A stretch of 64,000 bases of DNA, from NCBI GenBank assembly GCA_937920495.1, contig CALEUQ010000011.1:103742-167741 (forward strand), given 5' to 3'. How positions within the stretch are numbered: position 1 is the stretch's first letter; each line of letters opens with the position of its first letter. The translations under genes and the position numbers were made by a program. The notes below the pieces were generated by a model, which was given only the letters and a program-made list of their open reading frames with translations, did not search any database and was not told the DNA's origin. Source of the DNA: an uncultured bacterium (lineage in GTDB: Bacteria; Spirochaetota; UBA4802; UB4802). Below are positions 17,342 to 26,996 of this stretch, piece after piece.

Positions 17342-17370
17342 CGCTTACTGTCTTCCGGTAAGCGTTTTTT
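17342..17370 (+). terminator. Riboswitch expression platform, intrinsic terminator
   Basis: CGCTTAC (17342-17348), a 9-base loop and GTAAGCG (17358-17364) followed by six Ts form a classic rho-independent terminator between the riboswitch and metX (start 17396). The stem is expected to form when SAM is bound. Confidence 0.88.
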
Positions 17371-17395
17371 ATTTGTATAAGGAGTTGAATATATA

Positions 17396-18559
17396 ATGCA
17401 CAATGAAATGACTATAGATAAATCCGTGGGTAATGTTCACACGCAATATTATACTTTTGCTGAGCCTCCTGATGAGATGCTGCTTGTATCAGGTAAAAAG
17501 CTAGGGCCCATTACACTGGCATATGAAACCTACGGCACACTAAATGAAAACAAGAGTAATGCAGTACTAATTTTACACGCCCTTTCAGGTTCAGCCCACG
17601 CAGCAGGATACCATTCAGACAATGATCCTTATCCTGGATGGTGGGATCATTATATTGGACCGGGAAAAGCGTTTGATACCAATAAATATTTTGTCATCTG
17701 TTCCAATGTTATTGGTGGCTGCAGTGGTTCCACCGGCCCCTCATCCATAAATCCTGTTACGGGTAAAGAATATGCACTGGATTTTCCCATCGTAACTATT
17801 CAGGACATGGTAAATGCACAGCGACATTTGATAGATTATTTAGGGATTGAAAAGCTTTTAGCTGTTGCTGGTGGCTCAATGGGCGGCATGCAGGCATTAC
17901 AGTGGTCAATATCATATCCAGAGAGGGTACAATCAGTTATAGCGATAGCAACTGCAGCCTCACTTTCTGCGCAGGGCATTGCATTTCATGAAGTTGGCAG
18001 GCAAGCCATAATGCGCGATCCACACTGGAATAATGGGAACTATTACCACGTAAGCAATCCCTCCAACGGACTATCGCTTGCTCGAATGATTGGGCATATT
18101 ACATACCTAAGTGAAAAGCTCATGCATGAAAAATTTGGCAGAAGACTTCAGCAAACAGATTTTTTTAAGTTTCAATTTGACCTGGAGTTTGAGGTAGAAT
18201 CATACCTGCACCATAAAGGAAATGATTTTGTCCAGAGGTTTGATGCAAATTCGTATTTATATATTACCAAAGCCATTGACTATTTTGATTTAAAAAATGA
18301 TTTTGGTGGTGATCTGGCTAATGCATTTGTACATGTAAATTCGGATTATCTAATTATAAGCTTTTCCTCTGACTGGCTGTATCCAACATCACAGTCACGG
18401 GAGATTGTACGAGCATTGCGTATGAACAGCAAAAACGTTGTGTTTACCGAAATCCAGAGTGATAAGGGACACGATACATTTTTACTTCCAAATGAACAGC
18501 TTGAACATAACATTGCTAACTTTTTGAAGAGAGAGTTTGAAAAGGCACATAAAAAATGA
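17396..18559 (+). CDS. metX: Homoserine O-acetyltransferase (MetX)
   Basis: A 387-residue alpha/beta-hydrolase fold acyltransferase for the first committed step of methionine synthesis. It carries the nucleophile elbow GGSMGGMQALQW (Ser in GGSMGG), the oxyanion-region ALSGSAHAAG, GGCSGSTGPSS and the late catalytic His in DKGHDTFLLPNEQLE. Its length matches MetX. Its start ATG follows an AAGGAG. The stop overlaps the start of metW by 4 bases (ATGA), showing translational coupling; the pair MetX-MetW is a known operon. Expression is under the SAM-I riboswitch. Confidence 0.95.
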   Translation: MHNEMTIDKSVGNVHTQYYTFAEPPDEMLLVSGKKLGPITLAYETYGTLNENKSNAVLILHALSGSAHAAGYHSDNDPYPGWWDHYIGPGKAFDTNKYFVICSNVIGGCSGSTGPSSINPVTGKEYALDFPIVTIQDMVNAQRHLIDYLGIEKLLAVAGGSMGGMQALQWSISYPERVQSVIAIATAASLSAQGIAFHEVGRQAIMRDPHWNNGNYYHVSNPSNGLSLARMIGHITYLSEKLMHEKFGRRLQQTDFFKFQFDLEFEVESYLHHKGNDFVQRFDANSYLYITKAIDYFDLKNDFGGDLANAFVHVNSDYLIISFSSDWLYPTSQSREIVRALRMNSKNVVFTEIQSDKGHDTFLLPNEQLEHNIANFLKREFEKAHKK

Positions 18560-19179
18560 AAGAATACCGGGTAGCGTATGATCTCATACTTGATTTAATT
18601 CCGGATGGTTCTCGTGTCCTTGACCTGGGATGTGGTGATGGCCTTTTGTTAAAATTGCTGCAGGAACAAAAGCATGTGAAAGGTTTTGGTGTAGAGATAT
18701 CTCCGGAAGGAGTAAGCCAGTGTGTGGAAAAAGGCTTATATTGCTATCAGGGAGACATTGACGAAGGACTATCGGACTATAAAGATAATTCTTTTGATTA
18801 TGTTATAGTTAACCAGACATTGCAGAGTACAAAGAAGCCGGACGTTGTTATCCGCGAGTCGCTGAGGATTTCACTCAATGCAATATTCAGTTTCCCTAAC
18901 TTTGCCCATTATTCATTGCGCCTATACCTTTCTATATATGGGCGAATGCCAAAAAACAAACTTTTGCCTTATGAATGGTATGAAACACCCAATATACATC
19001 TTCTGACAATACAGGACTTCAGAGATTACTGCAGGGATTGTGGATACCCTGTAAAAAAAGAAATGCATTTTTCAACAATAAGATCACGCTCGGTGATTGT
19101 CCCGATGATGCCCAACCTTTTTGCAGAATACGGCTTTTTTATACTTGATGGACAGCCTTTTACATCTACAACAATTTAA
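18556..19179 (+). CDS. metW: MetW, methyltransferase-like partner of MetX
   Basis: A 207-residue class I SAM-dependent methyltransferase fold, with motif I RVLDLGCGDGLLLKLL and a DYVIVNQTLQ segment. The N terminus (YRVAYDLILDLIPDGSRV) and the FPNFAHYSLRLYLSIYGRMP region are typical of MetW, a partner required with MetX for homoserine acetylation in many bacteria. The start overlaps the end of metX. The final residues (ILDGQPFTSTTI) have no special feature. Confidence 0.93.
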   Translation: MKEYRVAYDLILDLIPDGSRVLDLGCGDGLLLKLLQEQKHVKGFGVEISPEGVSQCVEKGLYCYQGDIDEGLSDYKDNSFDYVIVNQTLQSTKKPDVVIRESLRISLNAIFSFPNFAHYSLRLYLSIYGRMPKNKLLPYEWYETPNIHLLTIQDFRDYCRDCGYPVKKEMHFSTIRSRSVIVPMMPNLFAEYGFFILDGQPFTSTTI

Positions 19180-19268
19180 CTTGATTATTCCCTGATGCAG
19201 TATTTTCTTGTATTTTCAATGTGTTATGGCTACATTGTATATACTAGTATAATTATAAAAGGTGACTC

Positions 19269-21275
19269 ATGCCCCCATTTAAGGTAGTATCTGCGTATAA
19301 ACCTTCAGGTGATCAGGCACAGGCCATAGAAAAATTAGCTGCAGGGATTGATCGTGGGTATAAATACCAGACATTGCTTGGCGTTACAGGCTCGGGTAAA
19401 ACGTATACCATGGCAAAGGTCATAGAAAAAGTACAGAAACCTACTCTGGTGCTCACCCATAATAAAACACTGGCAGCACAGCTTTATCGTGAGTTTAAGG
19501 AATTCTTCCCCAATAATGCTGTTGAGTATTTTGTTTCGTATTATGATTATTACCAGCCTGAAGCTTACGTCGTTTCACAGGATTTGTATATAGAGAAGGA
19601 TGCAAGCATAAATGATGAGATAGACCGCCTGCGCCTCAAAGCTACATCATCTCTTGTTGAGCGGGAAGATGTCATCATTGTTTCCTCAGTGTCATGTATT
19701 TATGGTATTGGAAATCCTGAAAGCTTTGAAAAAAATCATATACGGCTTTCTGTGGGGGATATGGTTGACCGCCAGGACCTTTTAATGAAGCTTGTGTCAA
19801 TACATTATGACCGCAATGATATTGCATTTACACGTGGTACATTCAGGGTACGCGGTGATACTGTCGAGGTGTTCCCTGCAAACCTGCAGGATGCACTTCG
19901 TATTGTTTTTTTTGGTGATGAGATAGAAGCTATATATAAAATAAATCCCTTAACCGGTGCTCGAACTGAAAAAATTGAAAAGGCATATATATACCCGGCC
20001 AAACACTATGTTTCCAGTAAAGAAGAAATGGAAGAAACAATACGGATGATTGAAATTGAGCTGGAACACAGAATAAAGGAATTTATGGATGCTGGCAAGC
20101 TTGTTGAGGCTCAAAGGCTGGAGATGCGCACCCGTTATGATATTGAGATGCTGAAGACTGTTGGTTATTGCAATGGTATTGAAAATTATTCGCGCATCAT
20201 TGACCGTAGAGAGCCAGGACAGCCACCACATTGCCTGCTTCATTATTTTAAAGGGAGCTATCTGATGTTCATTGATGAATCACACGTAACCATACCCCAG
20301 GTCAGGGGGATGTATGAGGGCGATAGATCCCGAAAAGTGAACCTGGTTGAGTACGGATTTAGACTCCCATCAGCACTTGATAACAGGCCACTGAAGTTCC
20401 ACGAATTTGAGCAGATGATAGATCAGGTAGTATTTGTTTCAGCAACACCGGCAGACTATGAGATGGAAAAATCACAGCAGGTTGTTGAACAGGTTATCCG
20501 GCCAACAGGCTTACTTGATCCTGAAATTGAAGTAAGGCCTGCAACAAACCAGGTTGATGATTTGATTGGCGAGATTAAAAAGCGTGTTGCTGCCGGCGAA
20601 CGAGTGCTTGTTACAACATTAACTAAAAAGATGGCTGAAGACCTTACCGAATACCTTGGTGAAGTTGGATTGCGGGTGCGGTATCTACATTCTGAGATTG
20701 AAACAATAGAGCGTGTTGAAATCATCCGTGATTTACGAAAAGGCGTATTTGACTGCCTCATTGGCATTAACCTGTTGCGCGAAGGACTTGATATACCTGA
20801 AGTGTCACTTGTTGCCATACTTGATGCGGATAAGGAAGGGTTTCTTCGTTCAACGCGTTCTCTCATTCAGACTGCTGGAAGGGCTGCGCGCAATATTAAT
20901 GGCAAAGTTATCATGTATGCAGATACTGTCACGCGTTCAATGCAGGAAGCAATAGATGAAACAAATAGGCGACGAAAGCTTCAGCTGGAATTCAACACAA
21001 CACATAATATTACGCCCAAAAGCATTTCCAAAGAGATAGTTGACATTATTGAACGAGAATATCACTCTGACGATGTTTTTGCTGACATTGTATCAGAATA
21101 TATCCAGAGCTATCGCACCAATGATGTTGAAGAATTAAAAAAGGTTCGCGACAGAATAAAGGAAGATATGCTTGCGGCAGCTGACAATCTGGAATTTGAA
21201 AAAGCCGCACTACTGCGAGACCAGCTTTATGATATTGAGAAGAAGATTGGACTTTACAGCAAAGTAGCACGATGA
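19269..21275 (+). CDS. uvrB: UvrABC excinuclease subunit B
   Basis: A 668-residue DNA helicase-like repair protein acting in nucleotide excision repair. Motifs: Walker [15 protein letters not shown], the beta-hairpin [15 protein letters not shown] that clamps DNA, Walker B-like [20 protein letters not shown], helicase motif [29 protein letters not shown], and the C-terminal UVR motif ([19 protein letters not shown]) that binds UvrA/UvrC. Domains and length match the family closely. It is 90 bases after metW and 28 bases before nadC, which probably shares its transcript. uvrA and uvrC are not in the window. Confidence 0.97.
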   Translation: MPPFKVVSAYKPSGDQAQAIEKLAAGIDRGYKYQTLLGVTGSGKTYTMAKVIEKVQKPTLVLTHNKTLAAQLYREFKEFFPNNAVEYFVSYYDYYQPEAYVVSQDLYIEKDASINDEIDRLRLKATSSLVEREDVIIVSSVSCIYGIGNPESFEKNHIRLSVGDMVDRQDLLMKLVSIHYDRNDIAFTRGTFRVRGDTVEVFPANLQDALRIVFFGDEIEAIYKINPLTGARTEKIEKAYIYPAKHYVSSKEEMEETIRMIEIELEHRIKEFMDAGKLVEAQRLEMRTRYDIEMLKTVGYCNGIENYSRIIDRREPGQPPHCLLHYFKGSYLMFIDESHVTIPQVRGMYEGDRSRKVNLVEYGFRLPSALDNRPLKFHEFEQMIDQVVFVSATPADYEMEKSQQVVEQVIRPTGLLDPEIEVRPATNQVDDLIGEIKKRVAAGERVLVTTLTKKMAEDLTEYLGEVGLRVRYLHSEIETIERVEIIRDLRKGVFDCLIGINLLREGLDIPEVSLVAILDADKEGFLRSTRSLIQTAGRAARNINGKVIMYADTVTRSMQEAIDETNRRRKLQLEFNTTHNITPKSISKEIVDIIEREYHSDDVFADIVSEYIQSYRTNDVEELKKVRDRIKEDMLAAADNLEFEKAALLRDQLYDIEKKIGLYSKVAR

Positions 21276-21302
21276 TAGTTATATTATATAGAGGAACTTT
21301 TT

Positions 21303-22142
21303 ATGCAAATACCTTCTTATGATGAACTATCGCCGCTTATCACAATGGCATTGAAAGAAGATATCGGCAGCGGTGATATTACCAGCAATGCAATTTTTGA
21401 TGAGTACCATTTTACACGCGCGCGAATTCATTCCAAAAGTGCAGGCGTGTTTTGCGGCGGCTTTCTCATTGAGTATATATATCATACTATGGACTCTTCG
21501 GTATCTGTGACGCTGTATCGCAGTGAGGGTGCAATGGTAAAAGAAGATGACGTTGTTGCAGATATTGAAGGCAATGTTCGCACGCTGCTTTCAGGTGAGC
21601 GGACAGTACTTAATTTTTTGCAGCGAACCTGCGGAATAGCAACCCGCACAGCAAGGATGGTTTCGATTGTACGTGATACAAATATAAAAATCCTTGATAC
21701 ACGGAAAACGCTCCCGGGTTTCAGGCTACTTGATAAATATGCAGTGTGGTGTGGCGGTGGCACCAATCATCGGATGGGGCTGTATGATATGGTATTAATC
21801 AAGGACAATCATATCAAAGCAGCAGGTGGAATTATGCAGGCGGTTGCTATGGTTAAAAAGGCGTATGGCAATCGTTATGTCATTGAAGTTGAGGTGGAAA
21901 CGCTCAATCAGGTGCAGGAGGCGGTTGAAGCAGGTGCAGATATTATCATGCTGGACAATATGTCAAAAGATAGGATTGTGCGTGCGCTATCCATTATTAA
22001 CGGAAAAGCCAGAGTTGAAGTATCCGGTAATATGGATGAGGACAGATTAAAAGAGATCAGCGATTTACCAGTTGATTATGTGTCAATAGGTGCACTCACG
22101 CATTCAGTTAAGGCATTTGACCTTTCAATGCGGTTGTTGTAG
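21303..22142 (+). CDS. nadC: Nicotinate-nucleotide pyrophosphorylase (quinolinate phosphoribosyltransferase)
   Basis: A 279-residue enzyme that makes nicotinate mononucleotide from quinolinate and PRPP in de novo NAD synthesis. Family motifs include KEDIGSGDITSNAI, the GERTVLNFLQRTCGIAT helix, LDTRKTLPGFRLLDKYAV with the PRPP-binding Arg/Lys set, GGGTNHRMGLYDMVLIKDNH, EVEVETLNQVQEAVEAGAD and VSGNMDEDRLKEIS, ending with the SIGALTHSVKAFDLS strand. The ATG follows a GAGGAAC ribosome site. It is convergent, 2 bases away, with the 3-hydroxyacyl-CoA dehydrogenase gene. nadA and nadB are not in the window. Confidence 0.96.
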   Translation: MQIPSYDELSPLITMALKEDIGSGDITSNAIFDEYHFTRARIHSKSAGVFCGGFLIEYIYHTMDSSVSVTLYRSEGAMVKEDDVVADIEGNVRTLLSGERTVLNFLQRTCGIATRTARMVSIVRDTNIKILDTRKTLPGFRLLDKYAVWCGGGTNHRMGLYDMVLIKDNHIKAAGGIMQAVAMVKKAYGNRYVIEVEVETLNQVQEAVEAGADIIMLDNMSKDRIVRALSIINGKARVEVSGNMDEDRLKEISDLPVDYVSIGALTHSVKAFDLSMRLL

Positions 22143-22143
22143 T

Positions 22144-22983
22144 TTAATACGAATAGAAGCCCCGCCCTGTCTTTTTTCCTAAATAGCCAGCCTCTACATA
22201 TTTTTTAAGAAGGGGGCACGGCCTGTATTTTGGATCTCCAAAGCCATTGTATAATTCTTCTATAATTGCAAGAACAACATCAAGCCCTATTAAATCTGCA
22301 AGCTGCAGAGGGCCCATTGGTAAATTTAATCCTAACTTCATGGTTTTGTCGATAGTTTCTGCCGTAGCAGCTCCTTCATAGAGAGTAAAGATTGCCTCAT
22401 TAATCATTGGCATTAAGATCCTGTTTAACACAAAACCAGGATAATCCTTTGATTCAACCGGTGTTTTTCCTAACGATTTTACAAAGCTTTTTGCAGATTC
22501 TATGGTTTCACGTGTTGTTGCGATGCCACCAACTATCTCCACCAGGCTCATGGCGCGCGCGGGATTCATGAAGTGCATGCCAATAACATATTCAGGGCGT
22601 CGTGTTGCAGCTGCAATGCTGGTAATGGGCAATGAAGATGTATTGCTTGCCAGTATTGCACCTGTTTTGCATATAGCATCCAGTGATTTAAATATATTTT
22701 TTTTCAATGCAATATCTTCAGGTATGCATTCAATGATGATCTCTGCTTTGTGAAGGTCCTTGATATTTTTATGCAATTTTAACCGTGAAATTATCTGACC
22801 TCGTTTTGACTGCTCCAATCGTTTTTCCGCAACATACCTGTCAAGGCGAGCGGTTATAGTTTCATACGCATGCTTTAATTGTGCTTCATCAATGTCATGA
22901 AGAATAACGTCATAATTATTTTCTATAACTAAGTGCGCAATGTCTGTACCCATAGTTCCTGCGCCAATAATACCTACTAACAT
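22144..22983 (-). CDS. 3-hydroxybutyryl-CoA dehydrogenase
   Basis: A 279-residue NAD-dependent dehydrogenase acting on 3-hydroxyacyl-CoA/acetoacetyl-CoA. The N-terminal Rossmann motif is GIIGAGTMGTDIAHLV; SNTSSLPITSIAAATRRPE and GMHFMNPARAMSLVEIV hold the catalytic His-Ser set; GFVLNRILMPMINEA and MGPLQLADLIGLDVV form the C-terminal dimer domain. The start at 22983 has GGAGG five bases upstream; an in-frame ATG 12 bases earlier overlaps that site and the preceding gene. The preceding hydroxyacid dehydrogenase ends at 22995, so the two are adjacent in one operon. Confidence 0.93.
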   Translation of the reverse strand: MLVGIIGAGTMGTDIAHLVIENNYDVILHDIDEAQLKHAYETITARLDRYVAEKRLEQSKRGQIISRLKLHKNIKDLHKAEIIIECIPEDIALKKNIFKSLDAICKTGAILASNTSSLPITSIAAATRRPEYVIGMHFMNPARAMSLVEIVGGIATTRETIESAKSFVKSLGKTPVESKDYPGFVLNRILMPMINEAIFTLYEGAATAETIDKTMKLGLNLPMGPLQLADLIGLDVVLAIIEELYNGFGDPKYRPCPLLKKYVEAGYLGKKTGRGFYSY

Positions 22984-22994
22984 ATACACCTCCA

Positions 22995-23960
22995 TTATAA
23001 AGCATCGTTCACAATATTACGTTTTTCCCCTTGCAAAAATGCCTTTATGTTTTCAGCAATCTCATTTATTAAGGCCTGTCTGGTTTCCCGTGAAGCCCAG
23101 CCTATGTGCGGTGTTATAATGCAATTGGGTGCTGAAAGTATGGGTTCATGTATGTCGGGGGGTTCATGTTCAAGTACATCCAGAGCTGCTCCAGCAATCA
23201 CGTTATTATGAAGTGCCCACGCCAATGCACCAGTATCTACAATAGGACCACGAGCCATATTTATTAAATACGCAGTGGGTTTCATCATCAAAAGAAAATC
23301 CTTATTCACCATGTGGTAGGTGGATTCATTCAGCGGCATGTGGATAGATATAAAGTCCGCCCTTTTGCAGAATTCTTGAAGAGGATATCGTTCTACTGTG
23401 CTATCGGTATACGATGATTCTCGTTGTAATGCAATGACCTTCATACCACAGGCGTGTGCTAACGTGCTCACACGTTTCCCAATGTCACCAAAGCCCATAA
23501 TGCCCAGCACTTTATTATTGATACACATAGTGGGCCAGGTGCCCATGGTAAAGATAGGTGAACGGCTCCAGCTCCCATCATGGGTGGCAGTATTATATTG
23601 AATGAGATTAGTTGCAAGTGCTAATATGAAACATAGAGTAAGTTGTGCAACCGCATCACGGGAATAGCCGGGAACATTTGCAACTGCAATCTTTTTATAC
23701 TTTGCAGCGTGTATATCAACGGTGTTGTAACCTGTTGCGGCAACAGCAATCAGTGCGCACTTATCCAGTTGAGCTATCTCATCAGCATACAACACAACTT
23801 TATTGGTGATAATAATATCAGCATCCCTGCTTCTTGGAATGGTTTCTTCAGGCTTTGTGACAGGATAGGTAATGAAAGTACCCAGTGATGATAGTGGTGT
23901 TAAATCGATATCACCAAAATCAACCGTTGATGCATCTAAAAATACAATTTTTGTACTCAT
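22995..23960 (-). CDS. D-isomer-specific 2-hydroxyacid dehydrogenase (glycerate dehydrogenase-like)
   Basis: A 321-residue NAD-dependent oxidoreductase of the D-2-hydroxyacid family. The NAD-binding motif is GIMGFGDIGKRVSTLAHACG; catalytic residues follow in NMARGPIVDTGALAWAL (Arg), DVLEHEPP (Glu) and TPHIGWASRE (His). The closest known group is HprA/glycerate dehydrogenase-like. The substrate (glycerate, hydroxypyruvate or similar) is inferred only. It is upstream of, and 12 bases from, the hydroxybutyryl-CoA dehydrogenase start. Confidence 0.9.
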   Translation of the reverse strand: MSTKIVFLDASTVDFGDIDLTPLSSLGTFITYPVTKPEETIPRSRDADIIITNKVVLYADEIAQLDKCALIAVAATGYNTVDIHAAKYKKIAVANVPGYSRDAVAQLTLCFILALATNLIQYNTATHDGSWSRSPIFTMGTWPTMCINNKVLGIMGFGDIGKRVSTLAHACGMKVIALQRESSYTDSTVERYPLQEFCKRADFISIHMPLNESTYHMVNKDFLLMMKPTAYLINMARGPIVDTGALAWALHNNVIAGAALDVLEHEPPDIHEPILSAPNCIITPHIGWASRETRQALINEIAENIKAFLQGEKRNIVNDAL

Positions 23961-24016
23961 ACACGTGTTCCTTTCAATTATACGTATGACATAGGCAAAT
24001 ACCTGTCAATACTATA

Positions 24017-24496
24017 TTACACGTTCATATACATAATTGTTGTTGGAAATCCGTCATTATCTATGGCTTCTTCAAGCACTGCAAAACCTCTTTTAGTATA
24101 GTATTGTATAAGGTTAACAGTATCATTGTGCCCTTCAAAAAGGTATAGCGTTTTATACCCCAATTCGCGTGTTTTAGCAATGACTGCCCTGATTATCCTA
24201 TCGCCAATTCCCTGAAATCGGTATTCCGGTACAATGTATAATGATGCAAGCCATGGATTAAGGTCGGCACGTGACCACAGATCATTATTTTTAAGTGATG
24301 CCATGCCAACAGGTAGTTTTTTTTCGTTAATTGCAACCCATGCTAACGGAACAGTGGTATTGCGGGCGCGTTCCATATATGATTGAACCAGTGCAGTAAA
24401 AGGTATATCCCTTTTGCTATACCATTGGTGATATGACCAATATGCAAGCACCGGTGCAAATTGGGGGAAATCGTTAAGCTGGTGTATTTCTACCAT
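24017..24496 (-). CDS. GNAT-family acetyltransferase, 159 aa
   Basis: The GNAT core is visible: a central VASLKNNDLW-like substrate strand, PWLASLYIVPEYRFQGIGDRI as the acetyl-CoA-binding motif A (RxxGxG equivalent, here RFQGIG) and a C-terminal LYLFEGHNDTVNLIQYYTKR segment. The substrate cannot be told. It lies between glpD and the hydroxyacid dehydrogenase on the same strand, 66 bases after glpD's stop, with an inverted repeat spanning the gap that covers its ribosome site. Confidence 0.8.
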   Translation of the reverse strand: MVEIHQLNDFPQFAPVLAYWSYHQWYSKRDIPFTALVQSYMERARNTTVPLAWVAINEKKLPVGMASLKNNDLWSRADLNPWLASLYIVPEYRFQGIGDRIIRAVIAKTRELGYKTLYLFEGHNDTVNLIQYYTKRGFAVLEEAIDNDGFPTTIMYMNV

Positions 24497-24497
24497 T

Positions 24498-24542
24498 GGT
24501 GCTATCCCTTATTAGTTTAAGCTATATACCAGAGATAGCACC
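24498..24542 (-). promoter_or_regulatory. Inverted repeat covering the ribosome site of the GNAT gene
   Basis: GGTGCTATC (24498-24506) and GATAGCACC (24534-24542) are perfect arms around a 27-base loop in the gap between glpD and the GNAT gene. On the transcript the distal arm lies directly before the GNAT start and overlaps its AAGGGAT ribosome site, so it could act as a terminator of glpD or as a translational switch. Only the repeat is seen; the role is inference. Confidence 0.4.
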
Positions 24543-24563
24543 GGTGGCTGCTAAGTGCAATAA

Positions 24564-26192
24564 TTATTTGGGAATCGCTAATTGTTGTTGTACATGATTG
24601 AGCTGTCGTTTCAATTCTTTCTGATCCCATTGTAGCTCTTTTGCTGCAGTTTCGGCCACTAATTGGAGTACATCATTACCCGGATTACCTGCAGTACAGA
24701 TACCTGTTCGCCTGAATACGATATCTGATAAGGTACGTGCCATCTCATGTCGGATTGCATAGATAACTTCTGCCAGTATTTCCCCATCATGAGTAACTAT
24801 CTGTTGGTATTTTTTATTGGTAGTAGCTATCTGCATTAATGCATCTAACTCTGACCCATAATATTTTGCTAATACCTCAAGTGTCTTTGTATCAAAATCT
24901 GGATACGATGCATATACTTTGGTAAAGAAAGCTTCAAGATCTTTGATCTGGCATCCTGCTAAATAGCGTGTATGGGTGAGTGAAGGTGGAAGAGTACGCT
25001 GTAATTTTTTCTGAACAAGTTTCATGACGTTTACGGCTAAGTTACGGCTTGTTGTGTATTTGCCACCTTCAACGGTGATCAGGCCATTCACACCTTCTAT
25101 AGCGTTATCGTATATCTCATATCGGCGTGATGACTGATACGTACCTTCAACCTGGTCTTCAACAAGAGGCCTTAATCCGCCATACACAAATTTTATATCC
25201 TTAAAAGAAAGTGTGCCATCACCAAATGCACTGTTCACATCATCAAGCAGTTCCTGAATACTCTGTTTTGTCACTTTGTACTCATCGGGGTTACCAATAT
25301 ATTCCTTATCGGTAGTTCCAATGAGTGAATATCCTCTCCAGGGAATCAGGAAAAAATGCCTGCCCTTTCGTGGCATAAGAGCCACAGCATATTTATGTAC
25401 CATTGGTTTTGTGATGATATGTATTCCTTCTGAACGCCGAATCTGGTGTGAAGAGTTACCATTTTCAGCTTTTTTTAATATGATATCAGCCCACGGGCCA
25501 CCGCAGTTAATGATAAGTTTGCCTTTTATTATTACTTCCCTGTCAGCAAGTACGTCATGAACCACAACCCCTGTAATTGAACCATTGCTATACACAAAAT
25601 TTACCACTTCAGCGTAATTTGCCACTTTAGCGCCGTATTGCACCGCTGACTTAACAAAAGCCAATGTCAGGCGTTCGGGGAAAATACTCTGGCAATCATA
25701 GTATACTGTTGCGGCGGTTAAGCCTTCTTTACGGATGAGTGGCTCTTCTTTCAGCGCTTTTTCTTTACTTAACGTAAAGTGCATGGGAATTTTTTTTGAT
25801 CTGTCCCATGTAAAGGATTTATCATAGGAAAGGATATCGTACAATATCATTCCGATTTTAAGCACCCATCGATTGTTTTCAAGCCTGTTATAATTGGGTA
25901 TCATGAATGGGAACGGGTATACAAGGTTTGGTGCAATATTCTCTAAAATCCTGCGCTCACGCAGTGATTCGCGTACAAGCCCAAATTCAAGATAATTAAG
26001 GTATCGCAACCCTCCATGGATAAGTTTTGAGGTTGCTGCAGACGTTGCCCATCCAAAGTCATTTTTTTCAAGAAGTACAACCTTTAATCCCCGTGATGCA
26101 GCTTCATAGGCAACTGCAGCGCCGGTAATGCCACCTCCAATGATTATGCAATCAAATTGTTCATTAGTATTTTCTTCAATAAAACGTTTCAT
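24564..26192 (-). CDS. glpD: FAD-dependent glycerol-3-phosphate dehydrogenase
   Basis: A 542-residue flavoenzyme that oxidises glycerol-3-phosphate to dihydroxyacetone phosphate and passes electrons to the quinone pool. The FAD-binding GxGxxG strand (FDCIIIGGGITGAAVAYEAA) is followed by the glpD signature TSAATSKLIHGGLRYLNY. A later segment (GGLITVEGGKYTTSRNLAV region) binds FAD/substrate. The start at 26192 is preceded by GGGGG seven bases upstream; an ATG at 26264 is not chosen since it overlaps the regulator gene. The GntR/FadR-type regulator ends 4 bases upstream, so both are in one operon. Confidence 0.94.
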   Translation of the reverse strand: MKRFIEENTNEQFDCIIIGGGITGAAVAYEAASRGLKVVLLEKNDFGWATSAATSKLIHGGLRYLNYLEFGLVRESLRERRILENIAPNLVYPFPFMIPNYNRLENNRWVLKIGMILYDILSYDKSFTWDRSKKIPMHFTLSKEKALKEEPLIRKEGLTAATVYYDCQSIFPERLTLAFVKSAVQYGAKVANYAEVVNFVYSNGSITGVVVHDVLADREVIIKGKLIINCGGPWADIILKKAENGNSSHQIRRSEGIHIITKPMVHKYAVALMPRKGRHFFLIPWRGYSLIGTTDKEYIGNPDEYKVTKQSIQELLDDVNSAFGDGTLSFKDIKFVYGGLRPLVEDQVEGTYQSSRRYEIYDNAIEGVNGLITVEGGKYTTSRNLAVNVMKLVQKKLQRTLPPSLTHTRYLAGCQIKDLEAFFTKVYASYPDFDTKTLEVLAKYYGSELDALMQIATTNKKYQQIVTHDGEILAEVIYAIRHEMARTLSDIVFRRTGICTAGNPGNDVLQLVAETAAKELQWDQKELKRQLNHVQQQLAIPK

Positions 26193-26196
26193 AGCA

Positions 26197-26910
26197 TTAC
26201 CCCCTATCAGGATAGATCTGTGAATAGTACGCATAAATTCTTTTTTCAGTGTATTCCAATACATTCTGCGTTATACTAAACGCTTTTTTACTGTTTCCGG
26301 ACTTAAAGGCTTCCAGAAGTTCACGGTGAAACTTTTGGGACCGCGTCTGGTTATCAGGATTTTCAAAATATAGATACCCAAAGTCCCTGAATATCTGGTT
26401 AAAGAAATTTAAAAGAAACATATACAGCAAATTTTTGCTTGCTTTAGCAATGAGCTGATGTACAGCAAGGTCTTTTTCAAGGATTGTATCATTATTTTCT
26501 ATTATTGATTCAAAAAGCTGAATTTCTTCCCTGTTGATGTTTTGTGAAGCAATTGCTGCCATCTGGGGTACAATTATTTTTCGTATCTCAAGAAGGTTTT
26601 GTAGTATTGAAAAAGGTATAGTATCGTTCAGATATATCATCATCTTGAAAAGTTCAAGATTGCCGCTGGTAAGATAGTCCTTGATAAAAATTCCTTCTCC
26701 ATGCCTGATTTCAATAAGCCCCAGCATCTCAAGTTTCTTTAATGCTTCACGGACTGTAGCCCTGTTGACATCTAAGTCAGCAGCAATATCCCGTTCTGAG
26801 GGCAATTTATCACCAGGATGCATTGTATTGATGATGCGTTGAGCCAGCAGTGAAACAATTTGCTGGTGAAGGGTATTTTTGTGTAATTTCCCTAATGTAT
26901 GTTTTTTCAT
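26197..26910 (-). CDS. GntR/FadR-type transcription regulator with FCD domain
   Basis: A 237-residue regulator. Residues ~12-75 form the winged helix (LAQRIINTMHPGDKLPSERD, ADLDVNRATVREALKKLEML, GLIEIRHGEGIFIKD). The C-terminal FCD domain is all-helical (LLEIRKIIVPQMAAIASQN, AVHQLIAKASKN), with the His/Asp set for a metal-assisted ligand site. FCD regulators respond to lactate, long-chain acyl-CoA or organic acids. It lies directly upstream of glpD, so it probably regulates glpD and perhaps itself. A palindromic operator sits just upstream of it. The ligand is unknown; glycerol-3-phosphate is an obvious candidate but untested. Confidence 0.87.
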   Translation of the reverse strand: MKKHTLGKLHKNTLHQQIVSLLAQRIINTMHPGDKLPSERDIAADLDVNRATVREALKKLEMLGLIEIRHGEGIFIKDYLTSGNLELFKMMIYLNDTIPFSILQNLLEIRKIIVPQMAAIASQNINREEIQLFESIIENNDTILEKDLAVHQLIAKASKNLLYMFLLNFFNQIFRDFGYLYFENPDNQTRSQKFHRELLEAFKSGNSKKAFSITQNVLEYTEKRIYAYYSQIYPDRG

Positions 26911-26925
26911 AACTCCGCCTTTTTT

Positions 26926-26948
26926 AGTGGTTCAGTGGTTCAACCACT
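26926..26948 (-). promoter_or_regulatory. Putative GntR/FadR operator upstream of gntR-glpD
   Basis: The perfect palindrome AGTGGTTCAACCACT (26934-26948) sits just upstream of the regulator gene, next to a further half-site AGTGGTTC (26926-26933). Its core TGGT-N3-ACCA matches the known FadR-subfamily operator pattern. It most likely mediates autoregulation of gntR-glpD. Confidence 0.65.
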
Positions 26949-26996
26949 AACAGTATACCACACAATAATATAAATCAAATTATTTATCAAATATTT

